DNA of 64,000 nucleotides from Pseudoduganella aquatica (GCF_009857595.1 NZ_WWCU01000003.1:248001-312000); one strand, 5' to 3'; positions 7,887 through 16,791 are shown, counted from the stretch's first letter. A program made the numbers and translations. Notes: a model not told the origin generated them from the letters alone.

Positions 7887-8450
7887 ATGTCCGCCAAAAA
7901 AATCGCCGTGCTGATCGGCAGCCTGCGCAAGGATTCCATCAACCGCAAATTCGCCCACGAGCTGATCGCCCTGGCGCCCGCCTCGCTGGAATTCGAGTTC
8001 GTCGACATCGGCGGCCTGGCGCTCTACAACCAGGACCTGGACGACGAAGGCCAGCCCCCAGCCGCCTGGACCGCCTTCCGCGACACGCTGGCCAAGGTGG
8101 ACGGCGTGCTGATCGTCTCGCCCGAATACAACCGCTCCATGCCGGCCGCCGTCAAGAACGCGCTCGACGTGGGCTCGCGCCCGGCGGGCAAGAGCATCTG
8201 GGGCGGCAAGGCCGGCGGCGTGGTGACGGTGTCGCCGGGCGGCGTGGGCGGCTTCGGCGCCAACCACGCCATCCGCCAGTCGCTGGTGGCGCTCAACGTG
8301 GCCACCATGCCCGCGCCGGAAGCCTATATCGGCGGCGCCACCAAGATGCTGGGCGAGGACGGCAAGGTGAATAACGACCAGACCCGCGAAGTGCTGCGCA
8401 AATTCATCACCGCCTACGCCGCCTGGGTGGACAAGAACGGCCCGCAGTAA
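7887..8450 (+). CDS. NADPH-dependent FMN reductase family protein
   Basis: A 187-residue flavodoxin-fold quinone/azo-type reductase. The FMN phosphate loop GSLRKDSINRK is at residues 11-21, the SPEYNRSMPAAVKNALD motif binding the flavin ring lies near 80-96, and SPGGVGGFGAN follows. Such enzymes reduce quinones, chromate or azo compounds at the expense of NAD(P)H in the cytosol and respond to electrophile stress. The ATG at 7887 has AGGAG at 7876-7880, while longer upstream readings have none. It is divergent from the secreted esterase; twin palindromes in the shared gap suggest common control by an unlinked repressor. Confidence 0.9.
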   Translation: MSAKKIAVLIGSLRKDSINRKFAHELIALAPASLEFEFVDIGGLALYNQDLDDEGQPPAAWTAFRDTLAKVDGVLIVSPEYNRSMPAAVKNALDVGSRPAGKSIWGGKAGGVVTVSPGGVGGFGANHAIRQSLVALNVATMPAPEAYIGGATKMLGEDGKVNNDQTREVLRKFITAYAAWVDKNGPQ

Positions 8451-8462
8451 GCGGCCCGGCAC

Positions 8463-8480
8463 GGGGGAGGCGGCTCCCCC
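8463..8480. terminator. GC hairpin after the FMN reductase
   Basis: GGGGGAG (8463-8469) and CTCCCCC (8474-8480) form a perfect seven-base stem with a four-base loop, 12 bases after the stop. No T-run follows, so termination is uncertain. Confidence 0.4.
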
Positions 8481-8554
8481 AATGCTACAATTCGGCTCTG
8501 ATTCAGCGCCTACCCGGTGCGCTTTCACCACCATACCTCTGAGATCCAGACGCC

Positions 8555-10243
8555 ATGCACCCAGAAATGCTCACGCCCTACGAAAAGGGCAACCGTAACC
8601 AGACCACCCTTTGGACCGACTGCATCGCCTTCTACGAGGAGCTGGCGCGCCGCTTCCCGCAGGTGCTGCGCTTTGAACAGATAGGCGTGTCGGACGGCGG
8701 CATTCCGGTGCATCGCGGCGTGGTGAGCGCCGACGGCGTGTTCGGCCGCGACGAGATCAAGGCCGCCGGCCGCACCGTCTTCTTCAACAACAACGGCATC
8801 CACCCCGGCGAGCCGGAAGGCGTGGACGGCTGCATGGCCCTGGTGCGCGACTTCTGCTACGACCCGGCCAGGCTGGCCGCGCTGGGCGAAACCGTGTTCC
8901 TGTTCATCCCCGTGTACAACGTGGACGGCTGCCTGAACCGCGCCAACACCTCGCGCGTGAACCAGGACGGCCCCGAGCAATTCGGCTTCCGAGGCAACAG
9001 CCGCCACCTGGACCTGAACCGCGACTTCGTCAAGTGCGACACCCTGAACGCCAGGCTGTTCAACCAGCTGATCGCATCGTGGCAGCCGGACGTGATGGTG
9101 GACACCCACACCTCCAACGGCGCCGACTACAGCTACACCATGACGCTGATCCACACCCAGGCCGACAAGCTGGGTTACGGCCTCGGCCCCTTCCTGCGCA
9201 ACACCATGCTGCCCGCGATCTACGCGGAGATGGAGCAGCGCGGCTGGCCCACCTGCCCCTATGTAAACCCGGTGCAGGACACGCCGGACGACGGCATCGC
9301 CGAATTCCTGGAAGTGCCGCGCTTCTCCACCGGCTTCGCGGCGATGCACCACGTGATCGGCTTCATGCCCGAAACGCATATGCTCAAGCCCTTCGCGGAC
9401 CGCTACGAATCCATGCGCGCACTGGTGGAAACCACGCTGGCCTTCACCGTGCAGCACGGCGCCGAGATCAAGCGCCTGCGCGCCGAAGCCAAGGCCGCAG
9501 GCCGCAAGCAGACTGCCTGGCCGGTGATGTGGCAGATGGACGAGAACAATCCATCCACCTTCCGCTTCAAGGGCTACGCCGCCAAGCGCCACCCCAGCGT
9601 GATCGGCAACTACACCCGTTTGTCCTACGACCGCAGCCAGCCGTGGGAAAAGGACATCGCCTACTACAACAGCTTCCCCGCCAGCGTGACCGTGCGCGCA
9701 CCGAAAGCCTATGTGGTGCCGCAGCAGTGGCGCGAAGCCATCGAGCGCCTGCAATGGAACGGCGTGCGGATGACGCGCGTTGAGCAAGCGGAAACGGTGG
9801 ACGCGCAGTACTACCACATCGCCTCCGTGCAATCGCGCCCCACCGCCTACGAGGGCCATATGTTCCACGACGGCGTAGAAGTGGAAGCGCGCACCGGCAG
9901 CTTCCAGCTCAATGTGGGCGACTACATCGTCTCCCTGGACCAGGACAACGCCCGCTACGCGGTGGAGACGCTGGAGCCGCAAGGCCACGACAGCTTCTTC
10001 CGCTGGGGCTTCTTCAACAGCGTGCTGGAAAAGAAGGAAGCCTTCTCGGACTACGTCTTCGAAGACCTGGCGCTGGAGATGCTGGAGACCGAGCCTGAGC
10101 TGAAAGCCAAGTTCGAAGCGTGGAAGCTGGCCAATCCGGCGCTGCTGTCCGACCAGGACGCGGTGCTGCACTTCATCTTCCATCACGGTAAACGGCACGC
10201 CGAGCCGGAATGGCGCCGCTACCCTGTGCTGTCGATCCTGTAA
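8555..10243 (+). CDS. M14 family zinc carboxypeptidase-like protein
   Basis: A 562-residue cytoplasmic protein (no signal peptide) with an N-terminal M14 metallopeptidase domain. Zinc-ligand motif HPGEPE is near residues 89-94, the substrate-binding NRDFVK and the third-ligand region DTHTSNG follow near 153-187, and a long C-terminal region (about 300-562) has no motif I recognise. M14 members trim C-terminal residues or deacylate small amides; the substrate here is unknown. The stop is only seven bases before the FUSC gene, so the two form an operon. The ATG at 8555 fits the start of the fold, although the ribosome binding site is weak. Confidence 0.85.
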   Translation: MHPEMLTPYEKGNRNQTTLWTDCIAFYEELARRFPQVLRFEQIGVSDGGIPVHRGVVSADGVFGRDEIKAAGRTVFFNNNGIHPGEPEGVDGCMALVRDFCYDPARLAALGETVFLFIPVYNVDGCLNRANTSRVNQDGPEQFGFRGNSRHLDLNRDFVKCDTLNARLFNQLIASWQPDVMVDTHTSNGADYSYTMTLIHTQADKLGYGLGPFLRNTMLPAIYAEMEQRGWPTCPYVNPVQDTPDDGIAEFLEVPRFSTGFAAMHHVIGFMPETHMLKPFADRYESMRALVETTLAFTVQHGAEIKRLRAEAKAAGRKQTAWPVMWQMDENNPSTFRFKGYAAKRHPSVIGNYTRLSYDRSQPWEKDIAYYNSFPASVTVRAPKAYVVPQQWREAIERLQWNGVRMTRVEQAETVDAQYYHIASVQSRPTAYEGHMFHDGVEVEARTGSFQLNVGDYIVSLDQDNARYAVETLEPQGHDSFFRWGFFNSVLEKKEAFSDYVFEDLALEMLETEPELKAKFEAWKLANPALLSDQDAVLHFIFHHGKRHAEPEWRRYPVLSIL

Positions 10244-10250
10244 GAGATCG

Positions 10251-12443
10251 ATGCACTACGCACTCAACCTGCGGACCTTCTTCTACAGCCACTACTTCCA
10301 CCTGGGCCTGCGCTTCGCGGCAGGCCTGGTCGGCGTCACCATCATCGCGCAGCAGTTCGCCGGCATGGCCGTCGCCATGACGGTGTGCATAGGCGCGCTG
10401 TGCACGGCGCTGATGGACATGCCCAGTCCGTTGAAGCACAAGTTCAACGAGATGCTGGCGTCGGTGCTGCTGTGTACCGCCGTGACCCTGCTCATCAGCC
10501 TGTGCGGCCCCGTGCCGTGGCTGCTGATGACCATGCTGGTGCTGGTGAGCTTCTTCGCCAGCATGATGGTGGTGTACGGGAAGAAGTCCATGCCCCTGCA
10601 GCTCGCCACGCTGTTCATCATGACCATGTCCATGGAACATCAGATGACGGCGCGCGAGTCCTTCCGCCACGCCGGCCTGTTCCTGCTGGGCAGCGTGGCC
10701 TATCTCGGCTATGCCATGGCGCTGGCCTGGCTGCTGCGCCACCGCATCAAGCAGCAGGTGCTGGCCGAGGCGCTGTTCGAGCTGGCGGCCTATATCGACA
10801 TCAAGGCCGACTTCTACGACACGCGCTACAACCTCACCGAGCAGTTCAACAAGCTGGTGCGGCACCAGGCCCTGTTGGCGGACCGCCAGCAGGCCTCGCG
10901 CGACCTGATACTGCGCAGCCACCAGAACCGCAAGGACGCCATCGTGGTGCAGATCCACGTCTGCATGCTGGACCTGTACGAGCAGATCCTGTCCACCCAC
11001 ACCGACTACGCGCTGCTGCGCACCCACCTGGCCGACGCGCCGGTGCTGGCAACGCTGCACGACCTGGCCTACAAGGCCGCGCGCGATATTGAGTCGGTCG
11101 GCTATGCGGTCACGCGCAAGCTGCCGTCGCACGCCGCCATCAGCTACGCGCCGGAGATGGAGGCGCTGGAAGCGGCCATCGCGCAGCTGCAGGCGGACGC
11201 CAATGCAGGCAAGCCCGCAGGCGAAGCGCTGGCCGTGCTGCGCGCTCAGCGCAACAAGATCCGCGCCATCATCCGCATGATAGGCGAGCTGCATGTGGCC
11301 AGCCAGAAGGAGTACGAAGGCACGCCGTTCTGGGTGGACGCGGACATGCAGCCCTTCCTGTCGCAGCAGAAGTACGAGCTGCAGCTGATGCTGTCGCACT
11401 TCCGCATGGACTCGCCCATCTTCCGCTTCTCGCTGCGGGTGGCGATGGCGATTGCCGCCGGGCTGGCGGTGGGCCATGTGCTGCCGTACGCGGCGCACAG
11501 CTACTGGATCGTGCTCACCATCGTCATCATCCTCAAGCCCAGCTTCAGCATGACCAAGCAGCGGCGCAGCGACCGCATCGTCGGCACCATTATCGGCTGC
11601 GTCATCACGGCGCTGATACTGAAGTTTGTGGAGGCGCAGGCCGTCATCATCGGCATCCTGATTTTGGCGACAGTGGCCACGCCCACCTTCATCTACGTGC
11701 GCTACCGCTACGCGGCGATTGCGGTGTCCATCATGATACTGCTGCAGATGCACCTGATCGCGCCGGGCAACACGAGCCTGATCACCGAGCGCCTGGTGGA
11801 CACCTTCATCGGCGCGGCGGTGGCCACCGTGTTCAGCTTCGTGCTGGCGAACTGGGAGTACCAGACCTTGCCGCGCCTGATACGGCAGGTGCTGGACGTG
11901 AACCTGCGCTACATGCAGGCCTCGTTCGATCTGCTGCAAGGGAAAAGCCGCAACGACTTCCCCTACCGCATCGAGCGCAAGCGGCTGATGGACAGTCTGG
12001 CGGGCCTGAGCGCGGCGCTGGTGCGCATGATGGACGAACCGGCCAGCAAGCAGCGCGCGGCCGAGGACATCAACCTGTTCATCGTGCAGAACTACCTGCT
12101 GGTGGCGCACGTGGCGGCGCTGCGCGCCATCCTGCGGCGGCATGTGAAGGACATCCCGGCGGACGCGGTGAACGCCATGCTGGCGCAGAGCCACGCGCAG
12201 GTGTTCCAGACCCTGTCGCGCGCGCTGGCGCAGCACGGCCAGCCGATGCCGCCGCAGCCCGCGCCTACGTCAGCTATGGCCGCCGCGCCGGAGCCGGCAA
12301 CGGAGCCCGGCGCGCATGCCGACGTCGCCTGGTCCGGCTGGCCGGTGGTGCAGCGGCGCATCCGGCTGCTGCAGGCGGATGCGGACAAAATCATCGTTCA
12401 CAGCGAGGCGATCGTCCGCAACGTCTCCATCAGCGCCATGTGA
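10251..12443 (+). CDS. FUSC family inner-membrane protein (YccS/AaeB-like)
   Basis: A 730-residue protein with the duplicated FUSC layout: a first block of transmembrane helices (about 20-170), a cytoplasmic helical stretch (about 170-390), a second helix block (about 395-530, with YWIVLTIVIILKPSFSMTKQRRSDRIVGTIIG, the most conserved FUSC stretch), and a C-terminal cytoplasmic domain. The family includes the AaeB exporter of aromatic carboxylic acids and the YccS/YhfK proteins of unknown function. It follows the M14 gene by seven bases, probably in the same mRNA. No periplasmic adaptor partner (AaeA type) lies beside it. Confidence 0.88.
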   Translation: MHYALNLRTFFYSHYFHLGLRFAAGLVGVTIIAQQFAGMAVAMTVCIGALCTALMDMPSPLKHKFNEMLASVLLCTAVTLLISLCGPVPWLLMTMLVLVSFFASMMVVYGKKSMPLQLATLFIMTMSMEHQMTARESFRHAGLFLLGSVAYLGYAMALAWLLRHRIKQQVLAEALFELAAYIDIKADFYDTRYNLTEQFNKLVRHQALLADRQQASRDLILRSHQNRKDAIVVQIHVCMLDLYEQILSTHTDYALLRTHLADAPVLATLHDLAYKAARDIESVGYAVTRKLPSHAAISYAPEMEALEAAIAQLQADANAGKPAGEALAVLRAQRNKIRAIIRMIGELHVASQKEYEGTPFWVDADMQPFLSQQKYELQLMLSHFRMDSPIFRFSLRVAMAIAAGLAVGHVLPYAAHSYWIVLTIVIILKPSFSMTKQRRSDRIVGTIIGCVITALILKFVEAQAVIIGILILATVATPTFIYVRYRYAAIAVSIMILLQMHLIAPGNTSLITERLVDTFIGAAVATVFSFVLANWEYQTLPRLIRQVLDVNLRYMQASFDLLQGKSRNDFPYRIERKRLMDSLAGLSAALVRMMDEPASKQRAAEDINLFIVQNYLLVAHVAALRAILRRHVKDIPADAVNAMLAQSHAQVFQTLSRALAQHGQPMPPQPAPTSAMAAAPEPATEPGAHADVAWSGWPVVQRRIRLLQADADKIIVHSEAIVRNVSISAM

Positions 12444-12515
12444 TGTGTAGCGCACATAGCGCGCGGAAAGACGGGCCTACAATCAGGTAATCCCAACCTG
12501 AACGGAAGCCACCCC

Positions 12516-13022
12516 ATGAAACAGCTGATGCTAGTTTGCAGCGGCCTGCACGCCATGATCGCGCTGCTGTTCGGGGCTGGGGCGCTGTTCCTGGTCGCCA
12601 TTGCCGCCCGCATGGGCTGGCACGCGGCGGGCGGCGACTTCGGGCTCTCGGCGGCGCAGGAAGTGATCGAAGCGATCGGCATCCTGGCCGCCGCCGTGGT
12701 GGCGCTGCAGATCGCCGAAACCATCATCGAAGAAGAAGTGGTGCGCGACGCAGACATCAGCGCCCCCACCCGCGTGCGGCGCTTCCTGTCGCGCTTCTTC
12801 GTGGTGGTGGTGGTCGCGCTGGCCATCGAAGGCCTGGTCGCCACCTTCCGCGCCGTCCATGATGACGCTGGCGACCTGCTCTACGTCGCCGCCCTGATCG
12901 CCAGCGTAGGCGTGCTGCTGGCCTCCTGGGGCATCTTCATCCACCTGAACCGCTCAGCCGAAGAACTCGAACCCGCCGCCATGGAAGAAGCCCAGGCCGA
13001 AGACCACAAGGTCCAGCCCTGA
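12516..13022 (+). CDS. uncharacterised four-helix membrane protein
   Basis: A 168-residue protein that I do not recognise. Four hydrophobic segments are visible (about 8-30, 47-70, 92-112 and 122-146). A charged loop (AETIIEEEVVRDADISAPTR) lies between the second and third, and the C-terminus is acidic (EELEPAAMEEAQAEDHK). It starts with ATG after GGAAG. It is convergent with the ornithine-cyclodeaminase-like gene, seven bases apart, and separated from the FUSC gene by 72 bases, so it is probably its own unit. Confidence 0.8.
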   Translation: MKQLMLVCSGLHAMIALLFGAGALFLVAIAARMGWHAAGGDFGLSAAQEVIEAIGILAAAVVALQIAETIIEEEVVRDADISAPTRVRRFLSRFFVVVVVALAIEGLVATFRAVHDDAGDLLYVAALIASVGVLLASWGIFIHLNRSAEELEPAAMEEAQAEDHKVQP

Positions 13023-13028
13023 TTTGGT

Positions 13029-13964
13029 TTATCGCCTAGTCCCGGCCGTGCCTAGCGCTACGCGGGCGGCGGCGAGGTCCCAGGCGGCGCAGCCGACGGT
13101 TTTGAAGAGCACCGCTTCCGTGTCGGCCATCGGGGCCGCGCCGAGCGCCTGGGCGATGCCTTGCACCTGGGACCAGTCGGCGCCGGCTTGCAGCAGGTCG
13201 CCGGCTTCGTGGCGGGCGCCTTCTGGGTCGTCGACGTAGATGCGGCTGCCCAGCACGGTGGCGCGGGCGATTTCGGCGGCGTCGGGCTTGAAGGCGCCGA
13301 CGGCGATGATCAGCCGCCCGGCGCGCGCGGGGTGCAGGTAGACCGGCTGCTTGCTGGTGGTGCCGGTGATGACCACATCGATGTCGTCCGCCAGCTCGGC
13401 GACATCGGCCGCTGCGGGCCGGTGCGCGGCGTGCAGGTGCTCGGCGATGAAGCGCTCGGCGGAGGCGCCACTGCGGCCGCCTATGCTGATGGCCGCGTGC
13501 GGGTAGATGACGGACAGCGCCTGCGCATGCTTCAGCGCCTGCGTGCCGGTGCCGACCAGCAGCACATGGCGCGGCGCGCGGCCCAGCAACGTGGCGATGC
13601 CCAGCATGGACAGCGCGGCCGTGCGGCGGCCCGTGACGGTGGCGCCGTCCAGCGTGAGGACGATGGCGCCGGTGGCGGCGTCCAGCACGCTGACCTGGCC
13701 TGCAATGGTGGGCAGGCCGCGCACGCCGTTGCCCGGCACGACGGTGATCAGCTTGTGCACGGCGATGTCGGGCGCGGTGGCGACCATGGACAAGATCACG
13801 CCGCCGTCGGCCAGCGGCACCACCTGCCGCGCCGGACAGGCTATGATGCCTTGCGCGGCTTGCGCCACGGCGATGCGCAGCGCGTCCACCAGCACGGGGA
13901 ACGGGATCAGCGCGGCGGTGTCTGCGGCGCCGAGCGCGGACTGCGGAGGGAGGGGTTGCGGCAT
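13029..13964 (-). CDS. ornithine cyclodeaminase / ketimine reductase family protein
   Basis: A 311-residue member of the ornithine cyclodeaminase/mu-crystallin family with an NAD(P)-binding Rossmann motif (LLVGTGTQALKHAQAL, near 138-153) and the early HKLITVVPGN and GATVTGRRTAALS blocks that bind substrate. In this subgroup the usual reaction is reduction of cyclic imines (delta-1-pyrroline- or delta-1-piperideine-2-carboxylate) to proline or pipecolate, rather than ornithine deamination. The frame is intact and the length normal. No proline-racemase or hydroxyproline gene is adjacent, so the pathway is not shown by context. Confidence 0.85.
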   Translation of the reverse strand: MPQPLPPQSALGAADTAALIPFPVLVDALRIAVAQAAQGIIACPARQVVPLADGGVILSMVATAPDIAVHKLITVVPGNGVRGLPTIAGQVSVLDAATGAIVLTLDGATVTGRRTAALSMLGIATLLGRAPRHVLLVGTGTQALKHAQALSVIYPHAAISIGGRSGASAERFIAEHLHAAHRPAAADVAELADDIDVVITGTTSKQPVYLHPARAGRLIIAVGAFKPDAAEIARATVLGSRIYVDDPEGARHEAGDLLQAGADWSQVQGIAQALGAAPMADTEAVLFKTVGCAAWDLAAARVALGTAGTRR

Positions 13965-13988
13965 GGCGTCTCCAGGTGCGGCGCACGC

Positions 13989-14017
13989 TTGATCGCGTGC
14001 GGCGTCCTGATTATCAT
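13989..14017 (+). promoter_or_regulatory. sigma-70-type promoter of the YkgJ gene
   Basis: TTGATC at 13989-13994 and TATCAT at 14012-14017 with 17 bases between. Transcription would begin near 14024, about 25 bases before the ATG. Confidence 0.5.
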
Positions 14018-14048
14018 AACAGCCAGTATTGTTACCTTGCCATGGAAG

Positions 14049-14372
14049 ATGTCGTCATTCTGTCAGAGCTGTGGCGCATGCTGCGCCAAATTCCGCGTGT
14101 CGTTCTATTGGGGTGAAACGGATGCGCATCCAGGCGGCACCGTGCCGCAGCGCATGGTGATTCCGATCTCGCCGCACCTGGTGGCGATGCGCGGCACCGA
14201 GCACCGGCCTTCGCGCTGTTCGGCGCTGGAAGGCGAAGTCGGCCAGCAGGTCGGCTGTTCCATTTATCCCCTGCGTTCCAGCACCTGCCGCGAGTTCGAG
14301 GCGGGCACGCCGGCCTGCAACGCGGCGCGCGCCCACTACGGCCTGGCCGAGATCGAGCCCGAACCTGCTTAA
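14049..14372 (+). CDS. YkgJ-type cysteine cluster protein
   Basis: A 107-residue cytoplasmic protein of the YkgJ / CxxCxxCC family. The N-terminal cysteines (CQSCGACC, residues 5-12) and later ones (CSALEG, GCSIYPLRSSTC, PAC) fit the zinc- or iron-binding pattern of this family, whose biochemical role is unknown. The ATG at 14049 places the cysteine motif directly at the N-terminus as in relatives, with GGAAG just upstream. The stop overlaps the stop of the diguanylate cyclase gene on the other strand by four bases. Confidence 0.85.
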   Translation: MSSFCQSCGACCAKFRVSFYWGETDAHPGGTVPQRMVIPISPHLVAMRGTEHRPSRCSALEGEVGQQVGCSIYPLRSSTCREFEAGTPACNAARAHYGLAEIEPEPA

Positions 14373-16222
14373 GCGTGGCAGACGCGGTTGCGGCCCGTCT
14401 CCTTGGCCTGGTACAGCAGCGCGTCGGCCTTTTGCAGCATGGCTTCGGCGGTGCCCACCGCGTAGTCGGCGAACACGCCCATGCTCATGGTGACTTTCAG
14501 GCCGGGCTCCACTTCGTGCCACGGGTGCTGTTCGATGATCTGGCGCAGCTTGTCGCACAGCGCGGCGGCTTGCGGCAGGTCGGTTTCGGGCAGCGCCAGC
14601 ACAAACTCCTCGCCGCCGTAGCGCGCCACCAGGTCGCTCAGCCGCACGTGCTGGCGCAGGATGGCGCCCACCTGGCGCAGCACCGCGTCGCCGGTGGCGT
14701 GCGAGTAGTTGTCGTTGATCTTCTTGAAGAAATCGATGTCGCCGATCACCAGGCTCAGTGGCCGCTTGTGGCGCACGGCCTGGTTGTACAGGCTGTTGGC
14801 CTGCTCGTCGAAGTGGCGGCGGTTGTACAGGTTGGTGAGCGCGTCGCGGATGCTCAGTTCACGCAGCTGGCCGGCTTGCTCCAGGATGGTCTGGTGCGAC
14901 GCTTGCAGTTCTTCGTGGCTGCGCGCCAGCTGTTCGCTCATTTCATTGAAGGCGCTGGCCAGCGTGGCCACTTCGTCCTTGCCCTGCACCGGCACTTGCT
15001 GGCGCAGCGAGCCGCCGTGCATGGCGCGCACCGCGCTGGTGAGGCGGCTCAGGCGGCTGCTCAAACCACGGCCGAGCGCCAAGCCGAGGCCCAGCGCCAG
15101 CACTGCTGCGCCAGCCGCGCCGGCGGCCAGCGAGGAACGCATGGCGCCCAGGAATTCCAGCTCTTGCCGGCTGGGCGTGACCACGCCTTCGGTGGAAACA
15201 TAGGCCGCGACCTTGCCGTTCACTTCGATAGGCCGGGCTTTGGCGCGGGCGTCCGTGGGCAGAATGGAGTCGCGGCCGTATTGGCCGGCGCCCAGCAGGA
15301 CTTTGTAATCCGGGTCGGTCAGGACAAAGCGGAATGGCGGCTGACGCTGGCGGTCAGGGCCACCAGCGTCGCGGTCGCGGTCCCCGTCGCCTTCGGGGCC
15401 GCGCGGGCGATCGTCTGGGCCGGGGCCGGCTTGCCGGGCATTGTCCGCTGACGGTGCAGCCTGGCGTGAGACGGTGCGCCAGATGCGCGGCGCGGCCTGC
15501 CCGCCGTCCGCCTGCGTGGAGCGCTCGGCCGGTGGCGGCTGGCGGCCATCCGGCGGGCCACGGCGGTCATCAAATTCCGGGCGGCGGCCATCGGGCGGAC
15601 CACGGCGGTCGTCGGGGTCCGGGCGGCGGCCATCGGGCGGACCACGGCGGTCGTCGAACTCGGGGCGGGCGCCATCCGGCGGACCACGGCGGTCATCAGG
15701 GTCGGGGCGGCGGCCGTCAGGAGGACCACGGCGATCGTCGAACTCGGGGCGGGCGCCGTCCGGCGGGCCTCGGCGGTCATCAAATTCGGGGCGGCGGCCG
15801 TCGGGCGGGCCACGGCGGCCGGCGGGTTCCTGGCGGCGGCCATTCTGCTCATCACGCGGCTCGCCGGGGCGGGCGCCGTCTTCGGCCGGGGGGCCGTCTG
15901 CGCGCGGGGCGCGCGACTGCTGGTCGATATTCGGCGGCATGCGCTCCAGCAGCTCGCTCGGGCGCTCGCCGTCCGGCGGCCCCTGGCGGCGCTCGGTGCG
16001 CTGCACAAAGTGGTCGAACGATTCGGTGGAGATGGCGGTCTTCCAGTCGCCATACTCGGTCAGGTAGGCCGTCATGAACGTATGGAAGTGTTCGGCGGCC
16101 TGCTTGCTCCGGATCGTGTCGAACTTCCTGTCGACGCTGGCGTAAGTCAGCCCGCCCACCACCGCCACGGACGCAAGTCCGGTCAGCAACAGCGCAAGCA
16201 TCATTTTGATACGCAAAGACAT
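14369..16222 (-). CDS. membrane diguanylate cyclase with 14-residue periplasmic repeats
   Basis: A 617-residue c-di-GMP synthase. Order: transmembrane helix about 7-28; periplasmic region about 30-360; second helix about 362-386; HAMP about 387-440; coiled linker; GGDEF domain about 455-617. The catalytic motif is GGEEF (536-540) and an allosteric I-site RLSD (527-530) stands five residues before it, so product inhibition is expected. The periplasmic part holds seven consecutive 14-residue repeats (RRGPPDGRRPEFDD type, residues 136-233), giving a Pro/Gly/Arg/Asp-rich, surely disordered loop between two more ordered stretches. Only the second ordered stretch (295-355) resembles a sensor fold. 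Confidence 0.92.
   Translation of the reverse strand: MSLRIKMMLALLLTGLASVAVVGGLTYASVDRKFDTIRSKQAAEHFHTFMTAYLTEYGDWKTAISTESFDHFVQRTERRQGPPDGERPSELLERMPPNIDQQSRAPRADGPPAEDGARPGEPRDEQNGRRQEPAGRRGPPDGRRPEFDDRRGPPDGARPEFDDRRGPPDGRRPDPDDRRGPPDGARPEFDDRRGPPDGRRPDPDDRRGPPDGRRPEFDDRRGPPDGRQPPPAERSTQADGGQAAPRIWRTVSRQAAPSADNARQAGPGPDDRPRGPEGDGDRDRDAGGPDRQRQPPFRFVLTDPDYKVLLGAGQYGRDSILPTDARAKARPIEVNGKVAAYVSTEGVVTPSRQELEFLGAMRSSLAAGAAGAAVLALGLGLALGRGLSSRLSRLTSAVRAMHGGSLRQQVPVQGKDEVATLASAFNEMSEQLARSHEELQASHQTILEQAGQLRELSIRDALTNLYNRRHFDEQANSLYNQAVRHKRPLSLVIGDIDFFKKINDNYSHATGDAVLRQVGAILRQHVRLSDLVARYGGEEFVLALPETDLPQAAALCDKLRQIIEQHPWHEVEPGLKVTMSMGVFADYAVGTAEAMLQKADALLYQAKETGRNRVCHA
15524..15817 (-). repeat. in-frame 42-bp tandem repeat, seven units
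   Basis: Seven contiguous 42-base units inside the diguanylate cyclase gene encode RRGPPDG(R/A)RP(EF/DP)DD. Units differ at only a few codons, alternating EFDD and DPDD endings. Being a multiple of three, gain or loss of units keeps the frame. Confidence 0.9.
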
Positions 16223-16343
16223 TCCCTATCCCCTGTTTTTAATTGCTTTTAAGCCATTAATGATACAGCAGAGCCACACCCCTGCGTCTCCCTCTTGTGG
16301 AGAGTTATATTGATTTTTTATAGGCCACATCACAAATGAAAAG

Positions 16344-16372
16344 TTTATTTATGGGCGAGCGGCATTTATACT
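16344..16372 (+). promoter_or_regulatory. candidate promoter of the small-protein pair
   Basis: TTTATT at 16344-16349, 17 bases, then TATACT at 16367-16372 in the AT-rich 16223-16404 gap. The -10 is good and the -35 weak. Transcription would start about 26 bases before the ATG at 16405. Confidence 0.4.
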
Positions 16373-16404
16373 GCACTGCAACATCGCAAACATTGGAGCA
16401 CATT

Positions 16405-16635
16405 ATGAGCACCGCTAGCAATCTGACTTTCGACAGCTTCCCGCAAAATAGCTATTTCACCAACGTTGGCCGCGCAGCACGCGGTCTGGTCGCCGCCCTG
16501 CTGGCGCAAAAGCCAGCCGCCGCTCCAGCGCAGCGCAGCATGCCGCAGCCGACCCTGTTCGAGCTGGCCAGCCGTCCGCAAGCGAACATGCCCAACCTGA
16601 TGAACGAGCTGCACTTCATGGCTTCGCGGGGTTAA
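16405..16635 (+). CDS. small uncharacterised protein (76 aa)
   Basis: A 76-residue protein that I do not recognise. It has no signal peptide and no convincing membrane helix, though an amphipathic segment (VGRAARGLVAALLAQ, about residues 21-35) could bind a membrane. The C-terminal part is rich in Pro, Gln and Met (QRSMPQPTLFELASRP..). The ATG at 16405 has TTGGAG upstream; a longer reading from 16336 lacks a ribosome binding site. The next small gene starts two bases after its stop, and a terminator follows that, so the pair forms a short operon. Confidence 0.7.
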   Translation: MSTASNLTFDSFPQNSYFTNVGRAARGLVAALLAQKPAAAPAQRSMPQPTLFELASRPQANMPNLMNELHFMASRG

Positions 16636-16637
16636 GA

Positions 16638-16760
16638 ATGGAACTGATCGCACTGTTCACCACCGTCGTTGGCGCCGCCGTTGTGGCCGCCCGTATCTGC
16701 CTGCAGCCTGCGCTGGACCGCTCGCTGGAAGAGCTGGAAACGCTGGCCAAGGCGCAATAA
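16638..16760 (+). CDS. 40-residue single-helix membrane protein
   Basis: A 40-codon gene beginning ATG GAA CTG ATC two bases after the preceding stop and ending at TAA 16758-16760. The product starts MELIALFTTVVGAAVVAARI (one membrane helix, about residues 3-20), followed by an acidic amphipathic tail (LEELETLAKAQ). Translational coupling to the 76-residue gene is likely. The function is unknown; the size and layout recall small regulatory membrane peptides that bind a larger partner. The reading is supported by its tight spacing and the terminator 31 bases downstream. Confidence 0.65.
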   Translation: MELIALFTTVVGAAVVAARICLQPALDRSLEELETLAKAQ

Positions 16761-16791
16761 GCGCGCAAAGCCAAGCTGCCGCACCCCAAGA

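Noticed and set aside
13029..13964. Ornithine cyclodeaminase as a further step of arginine breakdown
   Set aside because: It lies nearly 30 kb from the ast genes and resembles the ketimine-reductase subgroup; no context links it to arginine.
15524..15817. Possible CRISPR-like or satellite array
   Set aside because: The 42-base units are directly adjacent without spacers and are read in frame as part of the diguanylate cyclase; they are coding tandem repeats.
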